Shown: one piece after another, positions 10,325-21,931 of the stretch | Layout of the letters: every line of letters begins with the position of its first letter | Numbering within the stretch: position 1 is the stretch's first letter | Assembly: GCA_963513935.1 (NCBI GenBank) | Contig: OY740765.1 | Span: 123,075,362-123,139,361 of the forward strand | Length of the DNA stretch: 64,000 nucleotides | DNA from: Aphrophora alni | Taxonomy: Eukaryota; Arthropoda; Insecta; Hemiptera; Aphrophoridae | Direction: 5' to 3' | Notes under the pieces: generated by a model | What the model saw: only the letters and a program-made list of their open reading frames with translations | What the model was told of the DNA's origin: nothing | Databases searched by the model: none | Made by a program: the position numbers and the translations under genes

Positions 10325-12641
10325 TAGGGTGGGCCGAAAAAAGGTTTTATTTTTTTTCTTAATGCTATACCGAAAAAAACTTGTCTCTATGATAGGTAAT
10401 CAAAATGCAACAAAGAGAAAAAAATTATACCTAACCTCCAGCCAGCGCACTACACTTGAAATTTCAAAATTTCACTAAAATCACATGATTTTCAAATTTT
10501 TTTGAAAGCATTTAATATCTGCATATTGGGCTGCTATAGTGATAGTCCTTTACAGTAGAGTTATAAAAGCACAATAAATAATTTGAAAAGTATAATTTTA
10601 TTAATCTGAGGTAGCGCAATGGACATGAAAATGACGCATTATAGAGTCAAGTGCAGATTACGACTGTGAGTTCGGGTGATGACCCGGCCGCCGGTTCGGG
10701 CTCCCGCCCACCCATACTCTAGAAGATATGATAAAAAAAGAGCCAAACGTGATACAAGGGCTATACTTTGATGGCCGAAAGGATAATACTTTGAAAATTT
10801 ATAAAGTAAATAACAAATGCTTCAGAAGAACTGCGAAAGAGGAACACTACTCAATCATTAAAGAACCTGGCTCAATTTATGTTGGCCATGTATCACCAAC
10901 TACTGGAACTTCAAAGGACATTGCCAGTGCTATATTGGATTACTTGAAAGAATCAAATTTTTCGCTAGATGAGCTTGACGTAATTGGATGCGATGGTACA
11001 GTCACTAACACAGGATGGAAAACTGGTGTAATTTGTACGATCGAAAAAGAAATTAAAAGACCACTGCAGTGGGGAGTTTGCCTTTTACATTTGAATGAAT
11101 TGCCGTTCAGGTACTTGTTTCAAACTTTGGATGGTGAGACGACTGGCCCAAAATCTTTTAGTGGTCCTATTGGTTCACAACTCAAAAATTGTAAAAAAAC
11201 TTCCAGTTTAAACATTTCAAAGCATTGATTGTGAGATTCCAGATATTGAACGATCTATTTTAAGCAAAGACCAACAATATCTCCTGGACATAAGTTCGGC
11301 TATAAAGTCAGGCACCTGTGCGGTAGACTTGGCAATTCGTGAACCAGGTCCTATCTCCCATTCCCGATGGCTGACAACAGCAAACAGAGTTCTTCGTCTG
11401 TACATAAGTGTTGTAAGTCCCTCTGAAGAGCACCACATTTTGGTACGATTTATAATAAATCGTATATGCCTGTATGGTTTAAGATTTAAAAAAGTAAGTA
11501 CCTTACAGATGGACCAAACCATGTTTCTGATTTAATAAAATCTTCAAGATTCCTGCCCGAAAACTTGATTAAGGTGATTGATCCAGTGATTGAAAGAAAT
11601 GAGTTTTTCGCGCATCCAGAAAACTTGCTCTTTAGTATGACCGTTGATGAACGGGCTCATATCAGAGAGTTAGGGCTTAGAAGAATCATAATAGCAAGGG
11701 CCGCAGCTTAAAAAAAAAAGGTAATCCGAACTTTTAAACCCCCAAAACTCAACTTCCAGGCAAAAGAATATTACGAAATTATTGATTGGACTACTACTGC
11801 TATTTATCCACCACCACTGTTGAGAAGAGTATCTGACGAAGAAATGTAGGACAAGATTTTAACTGCCAACACAGCAAAAGAATGGAACTTCCATAAATTC
11901 CAGTGTCACACGCAAGCGGTGGAGCGCTGTGTGAAATTGGTGACTGAAGCCTCCTCAAAACTTGTTGGTGCCAAGAACAGAGATGGTTTCATCCGAACAA
12001 CGCTGCTATCAAGAGCTTCAATGCCACGTTTTTCAAGCAAACGTGATTTCAAAGTTCCAAATATGTTAAGACTATTCTTATTCTTTGAGAAGCACAATAC
12101 AGTTTTGAAGTGTGGGAATTAACAATTTGTATTTAACGAAAAATTTTGAAATTAATAAACCCTTTTGGAGAAATGTAAATTGCCTATTTATTTAATTATT
12201 TATTTTTCCTACAGGTAATTGTTCTATCAACATTATAGATCCAAAAACCATGAGTAGTGGGTTAAAAAAAAATTAATGCTGCAATGCACTACAACCGATT
12301 AACACTCAAAAAGTGATAAATTTACTATATTGAAGGCCTTTGCGCTACCTCAAATCTAAAAAATGTAACATTTTCAATAACTCATTATGTTTTAATAACT
12401 CTTATATAAATGATTTTTACTATAGCAGTCCAATATCTAGCGGTTTGGATAATTAAAAAAAAATTAGAATATTCTGTGATTGTAATGAAATTTTGAAATT
12501 TCAAGTGTATTGCGCTGGCTGAATTTTAAGTATATATATTTTTTCTTTGTTGCATTTTGATTACCTATCATAGAGATAAGTTTTTTTCGGTATAGCATTA
12601 AGAAAAAAAAAAACCTCTTTTCGGCCCACCCTAGTATGAAT
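10317..12641. mobile_element. DNA transposon with ~300-bp TIRs and probable 8-bp TSD
   Basis: The ends are inverted copies starting TAGGGTGGGCCGAAAA (from 10325; mirrored at the right end, finishing at 12633). Similarity continues inward for about 300 bp on each side, including mirrored segments such as AGCCAGCGCACTACACTTG on the left against CAAGTGTATTGCGCTGGCT on the right, and TGAGGTAGCGCAA near 10611 and 12345. Flanking octamers GTATGTAT (10317-10324) and GTATGAAT (12634-12641) match at 7 of 8 bases, suggesting an 8-bp target duplication as in hAT or P elements. The interior holds a decayed transposase-like gene. The superfamily is not certain; the long TIR is unusual for hAT. Confidence 0.7.
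10728..12121 (+). pseudogene. Decayed transposase-like gene of the 10.3-12.6 kb element
   Basis: An open frame from ATG 10728 to 11228 (166 residues) contains GLYFDGRKDNTL, EPGSIYVGHVSPTTGTSKDI, DVIGCDGTVTNTGWK and LLHLNELPFRYLFQ. Similarity continues in other frames: REPGPISHSRWLTTANRVLR (about 11340-11400), PENLIKVIDPVIERNEFFAH (about 11555-11620) and HTQAVERCVKLVTEASSKL (about 11905-11965), ending at 12119-12121. At least two frameshifts and two stops inactivate it. I recognise this as a conserved protein family repeated in arthropod genomes. GCDGT with H..NELP looks like an RNase-H-fold transposase core (Asp, then a His/Asn-rich segment), but the catalytic triad is inferred. Its position between the long TIRs supports the transposase call. 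Confidence 0.6.
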
Positions 12642-12649
12642 ATATGATG

Positions 12650-13150
12650 ACGATGACATTTTAAGACTTTTTTCTTGACCGAATTATCGCAAATCCAACC
12701 GTTTAGGATCTAGAAGATTGAAAAATTTATTGTATTGCTTATGTTTAAGCACCATTTTATAATTATTTAAATTCGAATTTAATAATGGCATTATTGTGAA
12801 GACAACAATTAGCCAAACAATTTAACACCTGCTTTAAGGATAACGAGTAGCTCATTGAGGATTAAGGTTTGATTTAATGATCAGCCTTCTTGGCTAATGT
12901 ATTTTTAGTTTCCTGTTTTTTATGTGTTTGTTTTAACAAAAATGAAATACATTTTTTGTATTGATTTACAATTGTTTGACGATTTCTAGACTTCACAATA
13001 ATACATTTTAATTGTTAAATTCAATTTTATATAATTATAAAATGGTGCTTAAACAAAAAAAAAATCATTTTTTCAATCCTTTTGAGGACTCTACCTCCTA
13101 AACAGTTAGGTTTACAAAAATTATGTTAAAAGTAAAAAAGTCTTACAATA
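12650..13150. repeat. Palindromic MITE-like repeat (~200-bp arms)
   Basis: The left arm (about 12655-12850) and right arm (about 12960-13150) are imperfect inverted copies sharing TTTAAGCACCATTTTATAATTAT, GTTTAGGA, TATTGTGAAG and AGACTTTTTT segments. The repeat starts within about 20 bp of the right target duplication of the preceding transposon. No coding content. Confidence 0.6.
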
Positions 13151-14613
13151 TTGCGTAAAATCTGGAAACACCATAAAATATAAGTTCTATAAGAACTTAT
13201 GATGTTGGCCGCCATATTGTAAAATGGATAACGAATTTCGAAATTCCAATTTCATATTTTTAATAGTCACTAAAAAGTTAGTTTTAAGTAAAGTCCCCCA
13301 TTTAATGTTTGCTGTAAATGTTGCAGTTTGAGAGATCACAATGGTGGCTCGGTTAAAATGAACACACTGTCTATATTTATCGGTTTCAGTGAGGCATAGC
13401 TTGATTCACTCGCCTCTTCACTTCGGCAAGCTACCTCGATGTTGTCATCAGATTGCTGTTACGTCCAGATCGAAGGATTCTTCAGTATTACTTCTACAGA
13501 AAATATTACACTGAAAATATAGCAGGAATTAACGTTTTGTTAAAACGAATTGTGCCTTAAATTAAAGTACAGTTATTTATTATAAATACAATTTCAACTG
13601 TATGCAAAAAAGTTTGTTCTACTGTATTCTTAGTTTTTCTTCCTTCTCCTCCTTCTTCTCCACACGATCACATGAAATATCTGGAGTTACTTGTACAATA
13701 TTGGTCAATAAAATCCAATAGCCTCTTAAGTTAAGAAAACAATAAACGTTAAAACAAAATTTTGTTATTAGAGATTAAAATAGTTTAAAATAAACCCAAA
13801 ATAAGATAATAGCATTTAACAAGCTTTGAAAATAGGTTGTGGTTAGTTGATTAATATAGAATTTTTTTTTGTAAAGTATTTGAATACAGTTGAGCTAATT
13901 AGTTAATAATGTTGTTGACGGTGAATATTATTATTCCTGAATATTTGTTTATATGTGATTTTACACGCAAATATGGGTCATTAATCTTCAAATTTAATTC
14001 ATTTCATCGGTTTAACCAATTTCGAAAAATTATGTTTTTTATAACGGCGCTAAAGTCAATTTATGTTTCATTCATGAAACAGCATTTTTGGAGAGAAGCA
14101 ATAAGTAGATTTTGTTGGGTCCTTAAGCAAAATATGATAAAATACATAAGACCCGATTTTGTGTATATATATATATATATTCTGTATATTTAAATAGACC
14201 TTTAACTTACTTCGCTCGTAACATAAAAAGCCATCATAATTTTTTTTAAATCAAGCTTTTAATAGTGGCAACCAAAATTGGAATTTTGTGTTATGGCTGC
14301 TACACCACATGATCGTATTATGGAATTTCAAACCCACGATTTTTCTTTTTTTAAATCGAATCCCTTTCATTTTTCATTAAATGTTCTTAATTTTAACAAA
14401 AACCATCACAAATAGGTTAGGTTAGATGGTTATAAAGGGTATTTTAAATATGTGTATCCTAACTTCGGGAAGTTTTTATGGCATTACAAAATAGGAAAAA
14501 GTTTCTATAATCTGTAAGCGTTTCGTGTTCCGTATGTCAAAAAATAATAATAACTAAAAATTATCAAGTTTTCTTGTCTAAATTTGATAAAGACATTTTT
14601 CATGGAACTTTTT

Positions 14614-14780
14614 ACCAGCATACAAAGAATCAAAATTTTATCTTATAAATTGTCGAAATAACAGCTGCTTCAAAATTTTAATATTGAATATTTCTAAAAC
14701 CATTGACTTTACCTAAACAATTAAACAGATATCATTTTGTAAATTTTTAAGATAAAATTTTGATTCCTTTGTATACTGGT
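14614..14780. repeat. Inverted repeat with ~38-bp arms
   Basis: ACCAGCATACAAAG-AATC on the left pairs with its reverse complement GATTCCTTTGTATACTGGT on the right. The arms share ATCAAAATTTTATCTTA and are separated by about 90 bp. It could be a small MITE; no target duplication was identified. Confidence 0.55.
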
Positions 14781-15609
14781 AAAATGTAGCATGTAATCGA
14801 ATATTGTCTTGAATACTTAATGATTGTTAATGTTATTTATTGAAAATATTTATTATGGCAGCCATTAAAACGGGTTTTCTTATAAAAACTCATTTTGTGC
14901 AAGCAGGAGATTTGCATGATTAATATTGATGACTGAAAACATGTCGAAACAAATAAAACAGAGACAATAATCGTGGTAACTAACAAAACATGCTTGTTAG
15001 CTAGACAGTTTATACCTGGAAATTAAACAAGATTGTACTTGCAAAATGAAAGACATAAAACTTATACCTTAAGATTTTCACAAAACTCCTTATAGTAAGT
15101 ACAGTAGTTAAGTTTTGAGCAGCAACGACCATGTAGAGAAGCAACAAGTCAACAATAGAACACACGATTGACTCATAGGCAAATATGCATACCCTATTAA
15201 ACCTGAGCCTATTCTTGCCTGATTATCCTTTTATGGATTCTCGAAGTAACTATATACAACAACTAAATATGGTAACTTTTTTATTTTTATAAAACAACAT
15301 TAAGCACAAATTTACAGTATTATACAGTATAACTTTAATTTCTATTAATTTACTCACACTAACAAATTTTACTTTTAATAATTTTGTATTTAACTTGCAA
15401 ATATTTCTTACTTGACAAAAAGAATAGGAAAAATTTACCTTTAAACAATGCCTTTAACACTTATATCTCTATTTATCTGTAATCTCAGATTATTCACATC
15501 ATTACAATTAGATGAAGTACTAATTCTATCAGAAAATCTCTTTTTTGTAACATCTTCTTCATTTACAACTTCTAGATCCAATTTGTCATTTACTTGTTGA
15601 TTCTTAGCA

Positions 15610-15820
15610 AGATGTACTAGATCCTTCTGGTGTAGATTCATTTATCAAAATATCATCCTCTGAATCATTGGTTTCCTTGGCTAGCAATTGTTTTTTCAAT
15701 TTTGAGAGGTACATTAGCAAGTTTAGTTACAATACTCTTTTTAGGTATCCCACAATCCTTCCTTTTCTTTGGTTTTTTTACGATGACAAGGACGTGGTCT
15801 ACTTGCAGTATGCAATCTGA
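15610..15820 (-). other. Possible decayed coding fragment, unidentified
   Basis: On the minus strand a TTTCAG acceptor-like site near 15820 is followed by lysine-rich sequence (KKPKKRKDCGIPKKSIVTKL). A frame shift leads to an acidic tail NDSEDDILINESTPEGSSTS with a stop near 15615. The composition looks like a nuclear protein exon, but I recognise no family and the frame is broken, so it may be chance. Confidence 0.2.
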
Positions 15821-16082
15821 AATGATGATCAAGAGAGAACTGCAATAACAATTTATCATTAAAAGTTATAGTTAAAAAAGTTAGTAATAATAATAATGAT
15901 ATTGAAAAGGTTGTTCATAAAGTAAGAACTGTTTGTGAATTGTGATCATGCATTGCAGTAGAAGAATGACTACGGGATAAACTGTTTGAATGGTCATATG
16001 GAAAACAATGCAGATTCCTATTGTTTAAACTTATGAAACTGTAATGTTCTATTCAAAACGGCTAGGGTTGTAGTTTATCAGT

Positions 16083-16118
16083 GGAATGTGTCTACCCACA
16101 CCAGGGTAGACACATTCC
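16083..16118. repeat. Perfect 15-bp hairpin
   Basis: GGAATGTGTCTACCC (16083-16097) and its exact reverse complement (16104-16118) flank a 6-base loop ACACCA. It lies in non-coding sequence with no T-run beside it. Confidence 0.8.
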
Positions 16119-17659
16119 TATAGACCACTTTCTCAGGAAGAGCAATATCGATGGGTTTGGGGGGGGTATAGAATTATCTCAGGAAAGCAGGGAATCCTCC
16201 CTCACAAGTTAAAAAAATATCATTAAGATGATAATTTCGAGGTCATTCTGGACTTCTCAAGTTAGCTGAAAAATAGAAATAAAAATTTGCAGTTTTGCTG
16301 AATAGTCTAATCATTTGGGAATCATATGTGCTAGTTTTTTGTGTCCTGTAACCCTCTAATAAGAAATAAATGAAAGAAAACACCACAGTACAAGTATTTT
16401 GTTTTAATAAATGGTTTTAAATTTCACAACCGCTTTAATAAAAACAATAGCTTCATTAGTAATAATCTAATTTATTGCAGCACAAAAAATTTCACAATCG
16501 CTTTAAGTTTTTGAGAAAAACTTCAATAAAATACAGAACTGTAAGCACATACATATACACGTAATGAACAATAGAGCTGTATTGAGCCCAAATGCGGGAA
16601 AATGGCAGGATGCGGAGAGGGTGAAGTTCATATCTTAACATGAAAATTTTGTCATCTTGCACAATATGGCTACCCTAAACTTCGACTTACAAAAGTCGGC
16701 TAGCCAAAACTTTCAGTTAGAGATGCGATTTTATTAAAACTTCAACTCTTAGAGGTTTTCAAACGCCTACGTTTGAGTTATAGAGGTTTAGCAATTACCA
16801 ATACATCCAAAAAACCATAAAATTGGTCTTATTGAGATTCTTTCTATAAAATAATTGACTTATAGAGGGAAAATGTGCATACAATTATTATTATAATTAA
16901 TTATTAGTATTATTATAACTTATTACTTTATTTAGAGGATTATGGTAAATTGAAGAGGAATGGCAAATATTCGAGATATCAAGGCATTCGACCTATCAAG
17001 GTTAGAGTTATCAAGGTTCCATTGTATAAATTCCAGTCCAATATCTTTTACAATTATAATATAAATTAAGAAGTTGATTAAAAAAATGTTTTCATTTAAA
17101 TCAATTTTTGTGTGGGTTCTTACTGACCCGTACACTCAAAAGCATTGTAAGACGATTTTTTAAAAATTAACTATGCACCTTAGAACACACACACACACAA
17201 TTGTAATTTTGAAAAAGCACTATTAAAAAAAAGAAATTCAAAAAGAGGATTTTTTAAAACGAACTATTGCAAAAAAAAAAATTTTAAATGTATGCACTTA
17301 ATTTTTAACTGAAACTTTATATTCATACCTTACAACCTGAAAAGGGTTGGAAGCTTTTTTAAACTAAACTATTATATAGAAATGAAAAAAGGTTATAGTT
17401 TATCAATAATTTAATTACTTTGTAACAATAATTTCGCTGTTAAGCATTATCAGACAACTAAATTGAAAATAAACATCTAACATTTAAATGGTTATACTAC
17501 AAGAAAAAGTGAGTGGGGGGGATAGAGAGAGATGATGGAGGGATGACCAAGGCCAAATAACAGTACAGGGAAGAAAAGCATTATGAATGTTTGGTCAAAA
17601 AATAGACTTGAGCAATGGAGAGAATTTTATTATTTAAATTACAATTTTGATTTTTTCTA

Positions 17660-17920
17660 AATTACAGTATTAAATTTTCTACTTTTTTGAGCTACATGTA
17701 AAATTTAAACATTTAAATGATGGTCAAAATCATGCCCTGTTTTAATTAGATGATTTGAAAAATGGGAATCTGATTTCCCATACTTCCAGCTTCTTATGTG
17801 TTCTTTTATCCTAATTTTTAAAGACCTGCCTAACTGTCCTATATATTCACAATCTCAATCCTTACACGTTAATTTGTATACATCACTGTTTTATTGACAA
17901 TAAATTTTCCTACATTATTA
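17660..17920 (-). pseudogene. GIY-YIG endonuclease domain of the Penelope-like element
   Basis: The reverse strand reads YKLTCKD, a TGA, then DCEYIGQLGRSLKIRIKEH. This fits the Cys-x-x-Cys plus GIY-YIG-like arrangement of Penelope endonucleases, including the conserved Arg and Glu-His region. The in-frame TGA sits just before the second half of the motif. In active elements this domain nicks target DNA for insertion. Confidence 0.65.
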
Positions 17921-18459
17921 GAGCAATAAAAATCATGCTAGTATTTACTTCTGTTAGTTATTAAATTACAGATCTTACCAAAAAATTCAACTCTACAACA
18001 TTTTTCAATTTCTTTTTTACATTTAGAGTTGTACAACATACAATAAACTTAATGGTTTTGAATTTTAAAAAAAGAAAAGAAGATGTTGTCTATTATATTT
18101 ACATTATAGTTATTATTAACAGCTATTTGTTTAATAGAACTCAATTTCATTTGGAAATCTGAGGATAATAATAGGATCGTTAAGAGTCTATGTATCATAA
18201 TATTGAAAGCTGCATGTTTATGACTAATAGGGTGGTTTGAATTAGCTGGTATGGCAGAATCGGTATATATAGGTTTTCTGTTAAGTTTGAATGAATGGTT
18301 TAATTTCCATAATGAATTGTATAATTTTGTTAATGGAATTATTGATATCAAACAGAGAGAGTAGCTGTCCAGTACTAAAAATAAACAAACATAAAACATC
18401 ATCCACATATATAATCAATATACCAATATATATATATATATATATATATAGTCCTTTTA

Positions 18460-19085
18460 AGTAAAGGCTTATTGCTACTAAAGAAATTTTGTTCGAAATG
18501 TGCCATGAAAATTTTAGCTAGAAGAGATTTTGGCTAAAAATGGAGAACCCATAGCCAAACCATCTGATTTGTAAAAAGAGTTGTTGAATTTAAGATAGTT
18601 CTGGTCTATGCAAATGTTTCAAATATTAATCAATTGAGTAGCATAATGTTAATCACATTTGGTATCTCATCAAGTTTTGAATGAAATCCTTACATTCTAC
18701 AGTTGTGATACTAGTAAATAAACTCTTAATGTCAAAATAAACTAATTTAGCATTTGTAGGTACATCTTTAATTTTATTCACTAAATTTAAATAATTCTTA
18801 ATACTATTCTCAGAATTAAAAGAAGTTACATTATTTAAAATACTATTAGCTTTTTGAGTAAGTTTTAAAGTAGGTGCATTAGTAAATGTTACAACAGGGC
18901 GAATAGGAATCGAAGGTTTATGCAACTTGATTAGGCCATACAATCTAGGCGGTCAAAGATTTATAACTCTTACATATCTAATTTCCTCTTTTTAAAAAAC
19001 TTTGTTCCAACTGTTGATTAAGGAATTAACATCTTTAGAAAATTGAGCTGTAGGGATATTTTTATTCTGTCAAAGTAAGAATCTG
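18460..19085 (-). pseudogene. Penelope-like reverse transcriptase core (3' side of the piggyBac insertion)
   Basis: The longest open piece is 18653-18943 (96 residues), starting MYGLIKLHKPSIPIRPVVTF and containing the motif A aspartate in LVYFDIKSLFTS. A further frame carries NNSFYKSDGLAMGSPF before another stop. Upstream, between 18945 and 19085, IPTAQFSKDVNSLINSWNKV connects it to the piggyBac boundary. The polymerase YVDD lies at about 18395-18406. The gene continues on the other side of the piggyBac element at 22472. Confidence 0.75.
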
Positions 19086-19498
19086 TTAACCCGCCGTTAG
19101 TCGGGATGTGATAAAATTTCTCTCATTTTCAGTTTTATTTATGTCAAATGCGCTCTAGTAGCATTTGGTTGAAACTGTTCAAGGTGTTCCTCCACAAGAG
19201 TATTAGGAGCGCTTTTGTAGCGGAAATGAGCTGTTACCCCTACCCGTTTGCCTAGTGACAGAGGGTGAAGTAAGCGAGGTCGCGTCAGTGAGGAGAAAGT
19301 TCTACACGCGACTAGTACTGTGGCCCTCTTGTGAGATTTTTTCTCTACGCCCGACTAACTTTGTGTCTACTTTTTAAACATTTTTTAGTGTTGTTCTTTC
19401 TGATATATTTTATAATAAGTAATTTATATTATACATTATTTTATAGTTTATAAAACATATTTTATAGTAGCTTATTGAAAACGTTAGGTACTGTTCAA

Positions 19499-21931
19499 AT
19501 GGAAAAAGAACAAGAATTTCATGTGTTGTGTTGGTTGGATGAGAATTCCGACGATTCTAAAGACTCTGATAGATCCAGTGAACATGATGACGAAGACCGG
19601 AATTCTGAAATGTCCTCCTCAGTTATGGAAACACCATGTGATGATGATTATATTGGTAGAAGCATGGTACTAGCTAATAACATTACTTCAATGGACTTTG
19701 ACAATAATCTTTTTTCAGAACAATATCTGCCACCTATTCCCCAAGTTGATCCTTTGCAGACAACTAACCTACAGTGTGAAATTCCTATGGATTTAGGTAC
19801 AATACAAGTTGTTATTAGTGACAATAAAAGTTTAGCTAATAGTTCTTTGAATCCTATTAGTGACCCTCTAGTTGCTGGTACATGTGATCCTACTGTACGT
19901 GAACATGCTCCTGTTCGTGCACTTGGTATTCGTGGTCGATCTAGACAGCGTCGTGGTGCTGAAGGTTTACGTGGTCGAGGAACGTTTCAAAATGATCCGC
20001 TTGTCTGTCATTGTCCTCTCTTGTGTTTCATTGGAAAAAAGGAAAATGTATTATGGAATATGTTTCATACCTCTACTAACACAAAAACTCGTCCTCAAAC
20101 ATCAAATCAAAATTACCAGGTGTAAGTAGAGCAGCACGAGACTACAAGACAGTAATAGAATGTTGGAAAAACTTCTTTCCCGATTCGATGTTGAGGGACA
20201 TAGTAAAATTTACTAATGAAAAACTTAGTCAAATGAGTACACAGTATGAAAGAGGCTTCCAAGACTGCCAGCTAACGGTTGAAACGGAACTATCTGCATT
20301 TTTAGGGTTATTGTACATAATTGAAGTCAAGAAAAACAATCACATTCATTTGGACGAGCTATGGTCTGTAGATGGAACAGCACCTGAAATTTTTATTCCG
20401 ACCATGTCACAGTGAAGATTTCGTTTGTTATCACAGGCGTTGAGGTTTGATGATAAAACTACCCGTACCAGAAGAAAGAAGATTAATAATTTAGCTCCAA
20501 TTCGTGATATGTTTGAGAAATTTGTAAAAAGATGTGGAGAAAGTTATAGTGTTGGCAAAAATATAACTGTAGATGAGATGATGGAACCCTTTAGGGGGCG
20601 CTCTAAATTTTGTGTGTACATGAAGAGCAAACCATGTAGATATGGAATAAAAATCTACGCTACCGTAGACTCAAAAACATTCTACACAGCATTTATGGAG
20701 ATTTATCCGGGGAAACAACCTAGGGACAGCCCTTTTTATTTACTAAATGATGCTTCAAGTGTGGTAAAGTGTTGCATACATTTAATTGATGGAACTGGTC
20801 ATAATGTTACAATGGACAACTTTTTCACTTCAATCCCCCTTGCTAATGATCTTTATGCCAATCACAGACTAACATTAGTGGGGACACTCCGTAAAGACAA
20901 AAGAGAAATACCTGAAGAGCTCGTCTGTGTTTCAGAAAGAGTGAGGTGTTCATCAAAGTTTGCCTTTTCAAGGCCTCCAAATTATTGTTCGATTGTTTCT
21001 TACATTCCGGATAAAAAGGAGAAGAAACTTGTTTTGGTACTATCAACCTTACATGATGATGATACAATTGATGAAAGCAGTGGGGATGCTAAAAAATCCG
21101 AAATAATTACCTATTACAATGCAACAAAAGGAGGAGTAGATGTTGTCGACCGCTTGAAAACAGAGTATTGCGTGTCGAGGATTAGTCGTAGATGGCCTAT
21201 GACTGTTTTCAATGATATGTTAAATGTTGGAGCAATAAATGCAAACATATATCATTTTTAAAGCAAACACTAATATCGATACGACAAGAAGAAAGTTTTT
21301 AATGGATTTAGGAAGAGACTTAATAAAAAATCAACTGTTGAGAAGAGTTCAAGTTAAAACTTTTATAAATTCCATATTGCCTTATGAATGCTTTAAAATA
21401 AGTTTATTACTAAATTACTTACGTCATAGCAATTTTGTGTTCGGTATTTATTCATTAATATTTCATTACAGCTGTTTCGGTATAACATATACCATCATCA
21501 GATGAAACAACACATTTACACAACACACTGATATCACACTAGATATCAGTGTGTTGTGTAAATGTTTTGTTTCATCTGATGATGGTATATGTTATACCGA
21601 AACAGCTGTAATGAAATATTAATGAATAAGTACTGAACACAAGATTGCTATGACGTAAGTAATTTAGTAATAAACTTAAAACTTTTACCTTGGCCACAAA
21701 ACAAAAAAATAAAAACTGCCTAGCAAGTTTTGGAGACGTAAGTGTAGAAAACCAGCCGGAAGCCCAAGGTGATGAATGAGATGCCGGAAAACCTCCTAAA
21801 TGCCAGTACTGCCCCAAAAGGAAGAACCAGTACAAAAGTAACAAGTACAATGAATACAAATCGCCCATTTGCAAGGAGCACATAGCTTCAACCACATTCG
21901 TCTGCTCTGAGTGTGTCAACAAGGATGAGTG
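19499..21931 (+). pseudogene. piggyBac transposase, copy 1 (frameshifts, stop, MITE insertion)
   Basis: It starts at ATG 19499 (MEKEQEFHVLCWLDENSDDS) with an acidic N-terminus. An arginine/glycine-rich stretch (about 19920-19990) is followed by a frameshift near 20030. The catalytic core resumes at about 20120, is broken by a TGA at 20413-20415, and runs in the same frame to 21261. It carries the DDD residues in ITVDEMMEPF (about 20566), TMDNFFTSIP (about 20810) and GGVDVVDRL (about 21136). Another frameshift near 21255 precedes RRKFLMDLGRDLIKNQLLRR. A foldback repeat then interrupts the linker, and a Cys-rich C-terminal domain (CQYCPKRK, CKEH, CSEC) ends at TGA 21929-21931. The transposase family performs cut-and-paste at TTAA; this copy cannot make a full protein. 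Confidence 0.85.
21395..21682. mobile_element. Foldback MITE inside the piggyBac transposase
   Basis: Two arms of about 140 bp are near-perfect reverse complements around a 6-base loop (21536-21541). The outer segment TAAGTTTATTACTAAATTAC (left) mirrors GTAATTTAGTAATAAACTTA (right), and the inner CAACACACTGATATC mirrors GATATCAGTGTGTTG. It separates the catalytic core from the Cys-rich tail of the transposase. The exact edge and target duplication are unclear because both edges are A/T runs. High arm identity suggests a recent insertion or fold-back homogenisation. Confidence 0.85.

Larger units (their letters stand above)
13151..17390. other. AT-rich region, small inverted repeats only
   Basis: No gene recognised. 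Contents noted: a short TA run at 14163-14180, a 38-bp inverted repeat (14614-14650 with 14741-14780), a perfect hairpin at 16083-16118, a CA run at 17186-17199, and a weak candidate coding segment on the minus strand at 15610-15860. Confidence 0.4.

Noticed and set aside
10609..10690. tRNA-like A-box (TAGCGCAATGG) suggesting a tRNA-derived SINE
   Set aside because: TGAGGTAGCGCAA is also present in mirror form at the other end of the element (about 12345), so it belongs to the long TIR; no convincing B box or cloverleaf.
13909..14193. 94-codon frame ending in a TA run
   Set aside because: No motif; ends in microsatellite sequence.
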